Assembly (NCBI GenBank): GCA_001692895.1
Contig: KV748306.1
Coordinates: 1-64,000 of the forward strand
Origin: Cenococcum geophilum 1.58
Lineage: Eukaryota > Ascomycota > Dothideomycetes > Gloniales > Gloniaceae
Length of the DNA stretch: 64,000 nucleotides
Direction: 5' to 3'
The notes below the pieces were generated by a model. That model had not been told where the DNA came from. It saw nothing but the letters and a program-made list of their open reading frames with translations, and ran no database searches. Shown here one piece after another: positions 23,150 to 34,200 of this stretch. Numbering within the stretch: the stretch's first letter is position 1; the number at the start of each line of letters is the position of its first letter. The position numbers and the translations under genes were made by a program.

Positions 23150-24602
23150 GCTATGCTAAACATACCTCTAATAAGGCTGAGAACTTAACTAGCTCCTCTG
23201 TAGATTCCTATAGCTAAGCTTAGTGCCGTAAACTCTATAGCCGTTTAACGTTTTAAAGTTTTGCCCTAAACTCTTTTACTAAATCTTCGTTTGTTATCTT
23301 TAGATAATATAATTTAAGAATTAATTAATATATAACCTATACTATATTTCTAAAATCCTAACTTATAGTGCCTAATATAAATATATTACTAATAGAGTAT
23401 AGAGCGTAAATAATCCCTACAGGCTATACTATATCGTTACTTTGCTTTAGGTATAATGCGAACAGAGCTAGTTATAGCGCGTTACTATCATTATTCGCCC
23501 ATTCCTCTAGCTCTATTTCCTATAACTTTAGCTATATAATCTATAGCTTACGTCCTTCTTTAGCCGTTATGGTTGTTATCACTCCATAATAGTCTATATA
23601 TAGTAGTAAGAATATATCTACCTTACCGCAGATCTGGAAGGCCACATAAGAAGATAGGTCTGCCGGCTAGAACTCTATACGTTTTCCACTCTGGTTTAAC
23701 TCCTTTAAGTCCCTTAATATAGTATACGCCGGTATATTCGCTAAGCATTTAGGTACCTTATTCTATTTTTATACTTTAAGATTTAAGAAGTTGACTAGAC
23801 CTGCATATTTATCGCGAAATATTAAAATCACCTCTTCCAAAGGAAGGAATCTAGGTTTTAGGTATTCTCCTTCCTTATCTATTAGTTAATTATAGGTATA
23901 TACGTTAATGCCGGGCTTAGTTAAAAGGTATATTAGATACTCTTTAGTTAGCATTATTAGTATTTTTAGCTTTAATACAGCTAGTATAACTAGTAGCACT
24001 ATAGGACTTCCGGTTTCTAGTATTTTATATACTTCGGCAGTGGAACAAACTATATATTTTTAACGGTACGAGTTATTATACTTGTAGTTCTTCCAGTCTA
24101 TACGTATATACTCATTATAGGATATCAGCTCTTCTGGCTTACAACACTCTAATATCTCCTTATAGCAAGGTAGCTCATATCCTAGCCTAGACTTTATATA
24201 TTATAGGCTCTCTACCTACTTACGCATACGTGTATATATTTTATTCTTTACTACTTTAGTTACAAGTTTGCGTACTTCTAGTAAATTAACTACACTACTA
24301 CTAGAGGTTATGTTCTACTGGTGGTTTATATATATATTTAAACTAAGGTATATAACTCGGCTTAAAAGGCTTTTAGTAGCTAGTATAACTATAGAGCTAT
24401 GGCGTAAGCGGTTATATCGGGCTTTCTAACTTTAAGATACTAATTAGTCGCACTTATTACACAAGTATTGTTCGCCCTTAATTATCCATACGATAATGCT
24501 TTTAGGGTGGAGTTTTCGCATATACCGAGCCCAATTTGCTATTATAATATCCTTTTCGCAACTTTTATAGTATCTACTAACGGTAGGGGAGGCGTTTAGC
24601 AT
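23150..24602 (-). pseudogene. Unknown gene with CxxC motif, copy A
   Basis: The minus frame starts MLNASPTVSRYYKSCEKD at 24602 and continues through RYMRKLHPKSIIVWIIKG into EQYLCNKCDQLVSQS (about 24440-24485). That CxxC with nearby His could be a small zinc-binding module (BED- or C2H2-like; not established). Downstream blocks include ELISYNEYIRIDWKNYKY (24085-24140) and LPLEEVILIFRDKYAGLV (23785-23850). The 3' part ends near TNEDLVKEFRAKL (about 23260-23300). A second copy lies at 53870-56200. I cannot name the family. Palindromes at 24675 and 24777 lie just upstream of the start. Confidence 0.55.
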
Positions 24603-24674
24603 ATTGTTTTTATAATAAAAAGTGTAGATAACTAGAAGCTAATAACGCCGGTTACAAAGGTTAAGTCTTATACG

Positions 24675-24698
24675 GTTTTAGCATAACAATACGCCAAA
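24675..24698. promoter_or_regulatory. Palindrome upstream of CxxC gene copy A
   Basis: TTTTAGCAT, a 6-base spacer and TACGCCAAAA-type arm, 73 bp upstream of the inferred start at 24602. A second copy is at 24777-24800, between this one and the 12-bp minisatellite. Confidence 0.55.
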
Positions 24699-24838
24699 AT
24701 CTTAGTTGTAAATACTAAAACTAATTAATCTGGGGGATATACCGGTTAATAGGGTTACGTCACGTAGCGCGGTTTATTTTAGCATAATAATATACTAAAA
24801 TTAGATTTGCGAAAATAGAGAATAGTCGGTCCGAGATA

Positions 24839-25097
24839 AGTGTTAAAACGAGTATTAAGATAAGTGTTAAGACAAGTATTAAAAGTGTCAAGATAAGATG
24901 GGTATTAAGATAAGTGTTAAGATATTAAGATAAGTGTCAAGATAAGTATTAAGATAAGTATTAAGATAAGTGTCGAGATAAGTGTTAAGATAAGTATCAA
25001 GATAAGTATTAAGATAAGTGTTAAGATAAGTATTAAGATAAGTGTTAAGGTAAATGTTAAGGTAAATATTAAAGTAAATATTAGGTGTTAAGATGGG
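24839..25097 (+). repeat. 12-bp minisatellite GATAAGTGTTAA, locus 2
   Basis: The largest of three arrays: about 20 units of GATAAGTGTTAA with RIP-type variants (GTCGA, ATTAA) and occasional indels. It is preceded by TTGCGAAAATAGAGAATAGTC, as at 56440-56465. The array lies 5' of CxxC gene copy A on the opposite side of two palindromes. Confidence 0.85.
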
Positions 25098-25820
25098 TGT
25101 TAATATAATAACTATTAATAAGCTAAGTGCACTTATTAGATACAGGAGATAAAAGATAGGGACCTAGGTTAGGGCCCTAGGATAAAACACCTAGATCTTT
25201 TTCTATACGTCTCGCTGTCCCTTTAGGGTGGAAATTATACTATAAGTAAGAGGCCTATGGGTGTATATATATATATAGGGCGATTAAGGGAGTAAGGGCA
25301 GGCACACTATTAATTTTATAGCAATCTTAATTTAAGTAGAAGCATGGTATAAGCAGTAGGGCAAGATAGGTAATTAGGACACTTCTTTATAGGAGTCTTA
25401 GAGTAACAACCTAACGGTATTTTCCTCCTATTAATGTAGTATAGGTATTACCTAGGGGGTATATACTATATACCTCTTACGTCTCCCTTAGAGTTTTTTT
25501 ATACCTAAATTAGTAGAATTAGTCTATATAGACCTAAAACAGGGACCGCATTGGACGTTAAACAAAAATTAATAATAATAATTATTATTATTTCGCGATA
25601 TCCCTAAAATTATTACGTATAGTTATAATTATAAATCGCGGTATTTAGAAACGGTAATCTTATTATAAATTACCCAACTCCTCATTATCGCGTACTGCTA
25701 CGTTAAATAACAGATCTATTAATTAATATTTTTCTTTAGTCCTTCTACCTATACCAATTTAGTAAAACCCTATATCCTCTAATAATATATATACAACGTA
25801 TATCTATTCACATATGCTTA
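25098..25820. other. Non-coding region
   Basis: No gene is visible. A perfect A/T inverted repeat AATAATAATAATTATTATTATT at about 25569-25590 could form a hairpin, and a TATATA run is at 25266-25277. Confidence 0.4.
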
Positions 25821-26640
25821 TAGCCTAACCTATACCCTTAATACTACCGTCGTCGCCTCCATTACTATTAGTGCCTTTAATATCTAGCCTAAACTCAGAG
25901 TGTCTACTAGTTATAAGTTAAAGAGTTTTAATATACCAATTCTCGTCACTAACTGCGGCTTCTCGCAATTATAGGCTATACCTATACTAAGTACACATCC
26001 CTTAACCGACGAAGTTATAGATCTGCTGTCATTATATACTAACCGCCAAATTAGCCAAAGTAATAGCAAAAGTTCCTTAATAAATGATAATAATGACTAT
26101 TTTTGGGAGTTTTAACTATAAGAACGCAGTAATAGCAGTACTAGTTATAAACATAGCATATTTTTTACTAGGTAGCGACACCACCACTATCTTTAACTAG
26201 GATGCTTTAATAGAAATAAATTAGCCATTTTACGCGCAGCCTAAGGACTCTTAGCTAGATATAATACTAGCTAGATATAATGTTTTAAAGCTCTACTAGG
26301 CTAGATTAAGTAGAAATAATATTAATTAAGCTACTAGAGCTGCTTACTAAAAATTAGGCTAGATATTCTAAATAAGAGCATTAAGTAATACATAACCGAT
26401 ATGGCGGTATAGGGCGTGTTTTTGGCATAAATAGAGGTTTTTAAGCCTAACTGCGTCTTAGGACCACTATATCTTCGCTACGCTTTAATATTAATAGTAA
26501 ATACAGTGCTAAGAGGGCAGGTAGAATACCTAGATTCCATCCTCGGAAGTTTAACTAAGTAAAGGAAGATATTGAAATAGTATAGTATAAATATAGTTAT
26601 ATCTAAGCCAAGTTTGTTATAAGCTGTTTAGTAAATAGCC
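25821..26640 (+). pseudogene. Faint coding remnant, unknown
   Basis: The plus strand at 25860-26340 reads with only RIP-type stops (PKLRVSTSYKLKSFNIPILV, then HPLTDEVIDLLSLYTNRQ, FFTRQRHHHYLQ). Composition is more CpA-rich than the flanks. It may be a separate small gene or the upstream part of the gene that follows. No motif is recognised. Confidence 0.35.
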
Positions 26641-26679
26641 TAAGCCTAAAATAGTTAGCGTAATGTATTGATGTTACTA

Positions 26680-26703
26680 TTTTAGTATATCTATATACTA
26701 AAA
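26680..26703. promoter_or_regulatory. Palindrome near the 5' end of the 26.7-29.05 kb gene
   Basis: Perfect RIP-decayed form: TTTTAGTAT, ATCTAT, ATACTAAAA. It lies about 160-180 bp before the Met at 26859, the same spacing as at several other genes. Confidence 0.5.
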
Positions 26704-29050
26704 GGTCTAACTCGCTCTAATTATCCACCTTCTCCCCTAACCTATTAACCAATTCTCTATATAATTATATACAAAATTCTTCGTTAAGTCTACTATATCA
26801 CACTGCCTACCAATAAGCCCTAAGATATAAGCGCTGGAGAATTCGTAAAGACTTTAAGATGGTGTTGAAAAACGTCCCTCTATACCTTCGCGAAGGCTAT
26901 AAATATAACCCGCCTCCCATTCCAGTTTTTATAGATAAAGTAGCTATAGTGGCTTCTAATTATACCTATCTGGCCTTAAGATATTTCTTAACTAATTATG
27001 GCCTATTAAAAGTTAAGCAACGCTTATAGTAAGTATTTAACGTATTATCTCACTTCTACGCCTTGCGTTTTCTTTTTATTCTTTCTAGCTAGTACTTATA
27101 ATTATATAGATATAAAGTAAAGCAAGTATTCCTAACCGCTACCCTACAGCTATTATTATAAAACCTCCCTAAGTTACCCTAAATTCCCAGCTAGTAACAG
27201 CATCCGCTTAATAAAGTCTAAGAGACTAGCACCGAGCTTATAAAGTAAGCAACTGGCATTACTATTAGGATTAGTAATAATACGCTAGCATTATCTTCTC
27301 CTCGCTATAATACTAAGAAGTACACCACTATAAAGAATATAGAGTTCTAGGTAATAACCGGACCTATAGCGTCTAAAAGCTACAGATGGCCAAAAAAACG
27401 GGATATAAGAACTTCCATAAAGGGTGGTAATAACAATAGTAGCGTATTATTAAAGTCGAATAGTAACCAGGACCCTACCTATTATATTAGAAAGATTATT
27501 AATTAGGGGGGAAACTAGCTCCCAGCTCTAGTAGAATAGGAAGGCTATAGAGGATTTTTAGGCCGCAATTTCTATAACCGTATTAAGGCTTAGATAAATA
27601 AGTTAGAAAAGGTAAGTAAGGAAAATATGGATATTAGTAATCCTGCTTTCGTTGCTAAAACTAACGGTAAGGTTACACTACGCTTTTAGATCCTATTTAC
27701 CCTTAATACAAAGTCACCACAATCATTTTAGTAGATATACTAAGGACGAGCACTAGCTCCGTTGTCTGATTACAATCCTGCTAAGTAGCTATAATAGAAG
27801 ACCTATATATTAGCCACCTCCGCCCTTCTTTTACTAATTAACGTCCCTAAAGCAAAGCTTAATACTGTTAAATTTACCTACGCCTTAGCGATTAAAGACT
27901 TTAGAAGTAATGGCGCCATAAAGAAATACAAAGAGGCTAAGAATACAAAAAAGCTTAGCGCTGCTAAGAAAAAACAGCTTAAGCTCTAAAGGAAGCGTAA
28001 CTACCTAGAAATTACTAAAACTTTTATACCTATTAATAGGAGCCTAAAGCCTAAAGCGAACGTATATCTTCGCCCTACCTATCCTAGAGATATTGTCTAG
28101 ATAACTAATCTCTATAACTATTACGTTACTAACACTATATACTATCCTAAGTTTAATCCGCGTATAATATAGAATCTTATTAACCGCCTTACCGACATCC
28201 TAACAAATAAACTGCCGTAGATTATTACGGTTAATTAGTCTAAAGATACTAGTCTTTATAGCTTATAGGTAACTTATATCCCTAAGAAAATAATAGGTCT
28301 TATATACGCCGATAATTTCTATTACCCTAGAAGCATATACCGCTATATAGTTAAGTTAAATATCTTTACCTACCTAAATTACTATAATAAAGGAATTAGT
28401 AGCTGCTTAATAGACAAGATATTAAATTTTATAGATATTAAGTATCAGGCCAGGGCCGGATATAAGTAAATAGCTAAAGCAGACATATTTAGGTCTATAG
28501 GTAGCCGAATTATTAAGACTATAATCTACCAGGTACCGTATAGTATAGGTAATAGCACTAATATTCTCTAAACCGCTAAATTTCTCTAACGCTTTAGCTT
28601 TAAGAAAGCGGGTAATATTCAGTATATAGGTTTTAAGTATAACAAGACATAAGCGGTGCCTTTTAGTTAAAATTAATACTAAATAAGCTAACTATACCCA
28701 GAGTTAACATAGCTATGTTTTAGTACATAACCGGTAAGGATATTAACGTGGGATTTGGTCCTATAAACCCGCTTTAGTTAACTATAGTCGCCTTTCCGCT
28801 TAATATCGCTTCGCCTTATAAGTCGCTATATTTACGCTATCTACCTACTCTTTAATTATCTAAAAGAAGCGGTTTATCTTATAAAGCTTCCACAGTTCCC
28901 TGCTAATAACATTACGGAAAGCGTTACTTATATAGACCTTACTTATACTAGAATACCTACAAGCTTTTATATAAAGATTAGTTAAAGATAAATATATAGC
29001 ATTATAGTTCCAGGCTATTTCTTTTACTAGCCTTTTTTATTTTATAAAAT
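26704..29050 (+). pseudogene. Large unknown gene, RIP-inactivated
   Basis: The frame runs through QALRYKRWRIRKDFKMVL (26815-26870; the Met at 26859 is a possible start, but the frame stays readable upstream). It continues with NVPLYLREGYKYNPPPIPVF (26870-26930), KAKLNTVKFTYALAIKDF (27850-27905), RPTYPRDIVQITNLYNYY (28070-28125), YIPKKIIGLIYADNFYYP (28270-28325), a degenerate SRIIKTIIYQVPYSIGN (28505-28560) and TYTRIPTSFYIKI (28940-28980). The length is about 750 codons. Lys/Arg-rich patches near 27930-28000 suggest a basic region. I do not recognise a domain. It is convergent with the sirtuin pseudogene. Confidence 0.5.
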
Positions 29051-29500
29051 TAAGCTCTAGATCTTACCTATAGTATATATCCCCTAATCTCATTTTCTAA
29101 ACAGCCTTATGCTTATTAATCCTATCCTTTAGGATTGATATAAAAATGCTTACCATAAATATTTAGTAAGTATTTTAGTATTAAAGACGAGAATTGCGTT
29201 AATGACTTTCTTTTAGAGGCGAGACTATAGATACTTTAATTTACTACTCTGGCTTAGTCTTTCTTTTACTTATAAAATAGATATAAGATAACTAAGTTCC
29301 TTACTCTAATACATTAAATATACTCAAAAACGTATCTTGTTTAATAACTCTATTTAAAATAGCACTAAACAACCACGCTTAAGCATGCCTAGAGTAATCG
29401 CGTCCTTCTAAACCGCCACTATACTAAAATTCCTATCTTATATCTATCTTACATTATATTTAAGAGCTTTATTAACAATGTCTATAATACTTTATAGTAT
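29051..29500. other. Intergenic region between convergent genes
   Basis: No gene is supported. The sirtuin frame may continue into it: readable minus-strand codons persist to about 29230 but carry no motif. Confidence 0.35.
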
Positions 29501-30739
29501 TTAAACCTGCCGCTTTCTAACTACCTTCCTAACTTTAAGGGTGTCCGATCCGGTAGACACCTTAGAATTTCTTCTCTTACTTTTAGTCACTTTTTAAGGG
29601 ATCTTAAGACTTAAAGGGGAGAGTAATAATTGCCGCTATTTGCGCTTAGGTACTTTTACGCTTTCTAATAAGACCAACCTAATCTTAGCGTTTCTATATT
29701 TGGTTTTACTATATTCTAGCTCTTAATCCCACCTACGTATTATAGTATATTAAGCAACCTCGTTATAGGACCCCCTTACGACTAGATCCCAGCAGTTTTC
29801 AAGGTCCTTACCCTTAGGTGCTACTTCTTTACTAATCTAAATAGTAATACTACCCACCTAGTCCCTTACCAGCCTATATATTTCCCTAATAATCCTTCTT
29901 ACACCTAGAACCTTTAATATTATACTAGTAATAATAAAAGTATCTAGCCTTACTCTTAGGTTAGATATAATAACAGATCTAATTACCTTATTATTAGGAT
30001 TCTGCCCATTATATAATACTATCTAAAGACGAAGATTTCCAACACCATAGCTCCGTTTACCGGCTTTTATACAAAACTTATTATTATCCTTACAGTCTGC
30101 GTATATAGGTTAAATAGGCCTATTAAAAAGCTTGGCTTAGAAATTAGAAACCCTATAGTACTTTAAGTAGACTATCTCCCTAACACATTTATAAAGCTAA
30201 ATAGTCTTTAGCTAAGGTGCTTTCTTTAGCAAAGGCACCTTAGTCCTTAACAGTTCCATTACAGTATTAATTCCATCAACGTTCTAGAAGTATAATCGTA
30301 ATAGACGGCCATTATAAGCCAAAGTTATAAGTAAATAATAAAAGGCAGTTAGTTTTGCTAACCTTACGCTTACTAAGAGGGTTCATAACATATCATAGAA
30401 AGAGGAGGTAGAGACGTTATTATAATACACAAAAGCATTAAAAAGATCCTTTCCTAAAGATATCCGAAAGGGCCTATTGCCAGGAGTGTTAAATAACCTA
30501 GCTATAGATCGGAAATTAGGAACTATTTAGAAAGTTAGCTATATAAAATAGAAACGGTATTTATTTAGAATTAACGTACTTCTAGTAGATATAGATATAC
30601 CCGCACCAACAAGTATAATAATCCTACGCTTTTTATACAAAACGTTAAGAAGTCAATTAAGTTAGATTCTCTAAGCGGCATTAAACCCCCCATGTTGCAA
30701 ATTAAGGTATTTAGTTATCCGCGATATAGACTCTACCAT
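29501..30739 (-). pseudogene. Sir2-family NAD-dependent deacetylase (sirtuin), RIP-inactivated
   Basis: Sirtuins remove acyl groups from lysines using NAD. The minus frame starts MVESISRITKYLN at 30739. The NAD-binding block is IIILVGAGISISTR (30588-30625) and joins, across a 57-bp intron, to IPNFRS, giving the canonical GAGIS...IPDFRS order. Further blocks are GKDLFNAFVYYNNVSTSSFY (30375-30445), RLLRLYFxNVDGI (30270-30310; SQNVDGI in the family), a decayed LHG-C segment in which zinc cysteines have become Tyr (EIVYLKYYRV), KAGKRSYGVGNLR with VLYNGQNP near 30010-30085, TLKVLGVRR-like ILKVLGVRRIIREIY (29880-29930) and a C-terminal KGKDLENCWDLVVRGSYNEV (29770-29830). The catalytic His of the LHG motif appears as Tyr. 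The pattern is closest to the Hst3/Hst4-like fungal group from memory. The C-terminal end is uncertain. Confidence 0.88.
30523..30579 (-). other. Retained spliceosomal intron in the sirtuin pseudogene
   Basis: On the minus strand it begins GTACGT, contains the branch-like GCTAAC and ends TAG. It is 57 bp long. Removing it restores the frame between GAGISISTR and PNFRS. Typical size and signals for filamentous ascomycetes. Confidence 0.8.
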
Positions 30740-30935
30740 ACCTTTCTTCTTAGCTAGTAAGCTAGTATTATAACCAGAAGCTTCTCCGGGGGATGCACTG
30801 CTCTTATAAAAAGGACGTATAAAGGAGAATATTATAATAAAGAAATAATTTAAAGTCTTATATTATTTGTAAATGTTTTCGCGTAGGATGCACCAGGCGT
30901 GCTAGACTTAAGGCAGCCTAGCGAAAACTTCCTAT

Positions 30936-30960
30936 TTTTAGTATAATTACATACCAAAAT
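30936..30960. promoter_or_regulatory. Palindrome between divergent sirtuin and family A genes
   Basis: TTTTAGTAT, AATTAC, ATACCAAAA. It is 197 bp upstream of the sirtuin start (30739) and about 96-120 bp upstream of the family A start (31056). Towards the family A gene it is followed by CCGCGACG and a TATATA at 31020-31026. Confidence 0.6.
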
Positions 30961-31055
30961 GAAAATAAATTCCGCGACGTAACTTACTCCAAACACTTAT
31001 CCACCAAGCCCACCGTCTCTATATATTAAACACTATATTAATACCTTCTAATGCA

Positions 31056-32580
31056 ATGGAATCCCCTAATATAATAGAAGGCCTTGCAGTTAAATGGGTA
31101 AAAGAAATAGTAAGCGCACGGTATTAGTAATTAAGATCAACTTAAGTTACTAATTAGCAATAGTTATACCTTAGTCTTAAAGCGTTTCTAGCCTATAGTG
31201 GCTCCTCTATTCTTAGTATAGTTGGCGAAGGTAAGCTACCTATACTTACAACCGTTTTAGATTAATGCTATTACCTTTTATAGCATTCTTTACAGAGGAG
31301 AATATGTATTTTATTTAGAATACTTAGTAGCGACAATATATAGAACAATAAGTAATTCCGATCACGTTATTAGCTTAAATTGGTTTTAATTTATAGCTAA
31401 GCCTTACTAGATTAAACTTGCCGTTTAAGCGCTTTTAGAATATAATAAACAAGCTATCCTTAAAGTAGTTAACGATAGCAAGTTATATAGTTGCTATTTT
31501 TATATTTTAGTACTAATGTTATTCCTAGTTATCTGCGGTAAATAGTCCAACAAAAAAGCCTACCTAGTGGCCGGGGTTAACAGCGAAGACTTTAAAGAGG
31601 AAGATAACATTAGTACTAAATACGAACTTAATACCGCCAAATATAAAGGAGCTATGTTTAGGTCAAATAAGTTAACTAGCTAGCCTAAAATAGATTGCAA
31701 TATGCACTTTAATAAGGCTATTTTAGAATATAACACAACCTCCGACAAGTCTAGGCTAGACTACAATATTAGTTCCGTTAAATATAGGCTAGAATACAAT
31801 ATAGGCTCCAACAAGTATAGACTAAACTGCAATATAGGGTCTAACAAATTTAAGATAGTAGCTAGGCTAGATTAAAATACAATATCAAACCCAAATATAA
31901 GCACCGAGGAGTATATAACAGCTGAGGACTAAGAGGGTTTTAAAGCGTCTTAGCGCGTTATAAGTCCAAAAATCCGTAGTGGCGAAGAGGTTAAGAACCA
32001 TAACACTAAATCGGACGAGCTAATATATAAAGCTAAGGTATCCAATATAAGGTCTAACAATTCTTATATACTAGCCGAGCTAAATAAGACTACTAAAACG
32101 AGCGAAAACGATAATAAGCTAGTAGCTACGGGAGAGAGCATAAACTATATTGCGACTACGCTAAAGGTACCCGGCACAGTTATTATAAAGGATAAAGGAA
32201 AAGGTCAGGGCCTTAGGGGCACTAGAATAGGTAGGACTAGTCCACCTATTATAGATTTGGTATCATTTAATTCCTCACCCAGTATACGTAAAAAAAAGCG
32301 CCCCACTTTAGGAATATTTACGCTAGGCCCAATTATAAAGAAGCCTAAATAATGTTATTATAAGGGGAAGGAAATAAAGCAAATGCTGCAATTTGCTAAA
32401 TTGGGCTAGGTAGGGGCTAAAAAGGCATTTATAGCTTTAGAATTATCGTTAGAAAGTAGCTCCTAAGCCCAATTATATCTAATATTAAGCTTAGAAATAG
32501 AAGCTAGCTATACACTTTCCAAGCACTTATAATATGCCTTTTAGAACACCGTGTATAAGCAAAGGGTAGTTAATTAATAA
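31056..32580 (+). pseudogene. Family A long gene, copy 1 (unknown function)
   Basis: Begins MESPNIIEGLAVKWVKEI. A first part contains AFLAYSGSSILSIVGEGK (31185-31240). After a possible intron or frame change the frame continues FLEYLVATIYRTISNSDHV-like to ALLEYNKQAILKVVNDSKLY (31430-31490). A long hydrophilic region follows with repeated DYNISSVKYRLEYNIGSNKY-type units (31750-31850), then KGKGQGLRGTRIGR (32200-32240) and a basic RKKKRPTLGIF (32290-32320). The block EYNKQAxLxVVNxxKxYS is shared with the three other family A members. Long and short members alternate in a tandem duplication. No known domain is recognised; the low-complexity middle suggests a disordered or nuclear protein, as a guess. 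Confidence 0.5.
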
Positions 32581-32671
32581 ATTATAGCATAGAAACTAAA
32601 AATATATCTATACCTTTTAAGGTTATAAAGGATAAACAGGCGCGCTAAACTAGGAAGAGCCTAGCTAATAT

Positions 32672-32696
32672 ACTTTTAATATAAAAATATACTGAA
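32672..32696. promoter_or_regulatory. Palindrome upstream of family A short gene, copy 1
   Basis: CTTTTAATATAAAAATATAC then TGAAA: decayed arms. It lies about 150-175 bp before the ATG at 32847 and is followed by ACGCGAC. Confidence 0.5.
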
Positions 32697-32846
32697 ATCA
32701 AAATAAACCCTCTGTAACGCGACTAACTATCCTCCTAAAAACTCCACTCCTCTACTTTACTTTACAGTAGCAAAACCAAATGCTTTAAAGAAGGCTTACG
32801 CTTTCTATTATCCTTACTATAATTACCTACTAACCGGACACATAAA

Positions 32847-33560
32847 ATGGGAGACTGTAAGCTTAAATAGGCAAAATAGATAATAAGCGCGGTATAATAA
32901 ACAGGTTAAGTACATTCCACTAACTAATAATAGCTAACGCTTGCTACTAAAGATTTATTTCAATATAGTGGTCTTTATATGCTTAACGTAATTACAAATA
33001 GTAAGTTCTATATATTTATTACTGCGATAGAATAACGCTAATATACTTATAGTTCTTTTTCCGGAACTTAATAATAAGAAGGAGAAGTATAATAGGGAAA
33101 AGTTTTAGGCATAAGCAAAAGTAGAAGCTATTACTTAAACTAATTACCCTTTTTACTAACTTATATTAGGTTAAACTCACTATAGAAACTCTAATAAGAT
33201 TTAAGAAGTAGGCCGTCCTTAAGGTTATTAACAATAGTAAGTTATAATTATAGATGCCTGCACCTTATGCTAATACCCTATTAGTTCTCTACAGCCTAAA
33301 GGCTAACTTAAAAAGCGTAAGCCTATAGTCCGAAACTAGTAAAGCTAAAAGGCTTGTATTAAGGAAGAAGCTAGATAGCTATATAAAGCTTAATAAAAAG
33401 CATACTATACTAACGCAGACTAATAATATCGTAGAGCTTAAGGAGAAGGGAACTACTGCTAGTTCTTCTCTAGCCAATCCTAAAAGAAAATAAAAAGATT
33501 AAGTAGAGTTATTATTACTAAGCAATAAACCGAATAAATAGCGCCGGGCGAAGCAGACAA
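32847..33560 (+). pseudogene. Family A short gene, copy 1 (unknown function)
   Basis: Starts MGDCKLKQAKQIISARY, in line with the KEIVSARY start of the long gene. A frame change leads to FKKxAVLKVINNSKL (33190-33250), TLLVLYSLKANLKSVSL (33275-33330), a Lys-rich stretch and PKRKxKDxVELLLLSNKPNK (33480-33540). About 230 codons. It shares the core block with the long gene but lacks the long hydrophilic middle. Nearly identical to the copy at 35845. Function unknown. Confidence 0.5.
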
Positions 33561-33678
33561 ATTAGGGGTAGGAAAGACAATAGCATATATTACAAATATA
33601 AGAAGTTAAAATCAGTAGGCTCTAAATACCTAGGTAGCTGTTATAGCGAACCTATATAACTTTTCAATAGCAGTCGTA

Positions 33679-33703
33679 GTTTCGGCATGTTTATATACTA
33701 AAA
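33679..33703. promoter_or_regulatory. Palindrome 3' of family A short gene, copy 1
   Basis: TTTCGGCAT, GTTTAT, ATACTAAAA: one arm almost unmutated. The position and the following 80 bp are repeated at 36669-36780. Confidence 0.5.
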
Positions 33704-33976
33704 GACTACCTAATTATTAATATAAATTATTCTAGTTACAGTGCAGACTAATATAATGCGCACAAACAGAACTATCCTTTACTTTTTATGCCATGTCGTA
33801 AAGCCTTTTAAATTAAAGCTATTATTAGTAGCGGGGCATTTAGTAATACTGTTAGCGTTTTAAAGACACTAGATAGCTAGGCCTCTATAACCTAGTTAGG
33901 TATATTAGAATAATTTACAATAATATCCGCATTCTAATAATATATTGTTGCCGTTTTGTAGTATTATAGGAAACGA

Positions 33977-34000
33977 TTTTAGTATAATATTATGCCAAAG
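33977..34000. promoter_or_regulatory. Palindrome upstream of family A long gene, copy 2
   Basis: TTTTAGTAT, AATATT, ATGCCAAAG. It is about 200-224 bp before the decayed start (ATA, 34201). A CCGCGACGCGACCACC block follows at 34074-34089. Confidence 0.55.
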
Positions 34001-34200
34001 GGTTATTAGCGGCAGGCGCTAAAGTTTATTAGCTGCCTTTTATAAAACAATTAAAACAACCTCCGCGACGCGACCACCGTCTTAAAAACTCTACTCTTCT
34101 CCTCTACTTATTTTACAGCAACCAAAACAGCTACCTTAAAGAAGGCTTATATATACTACTTTCCTTACCATCTTTATAACTACTAAAACGCTTTAGTGCG

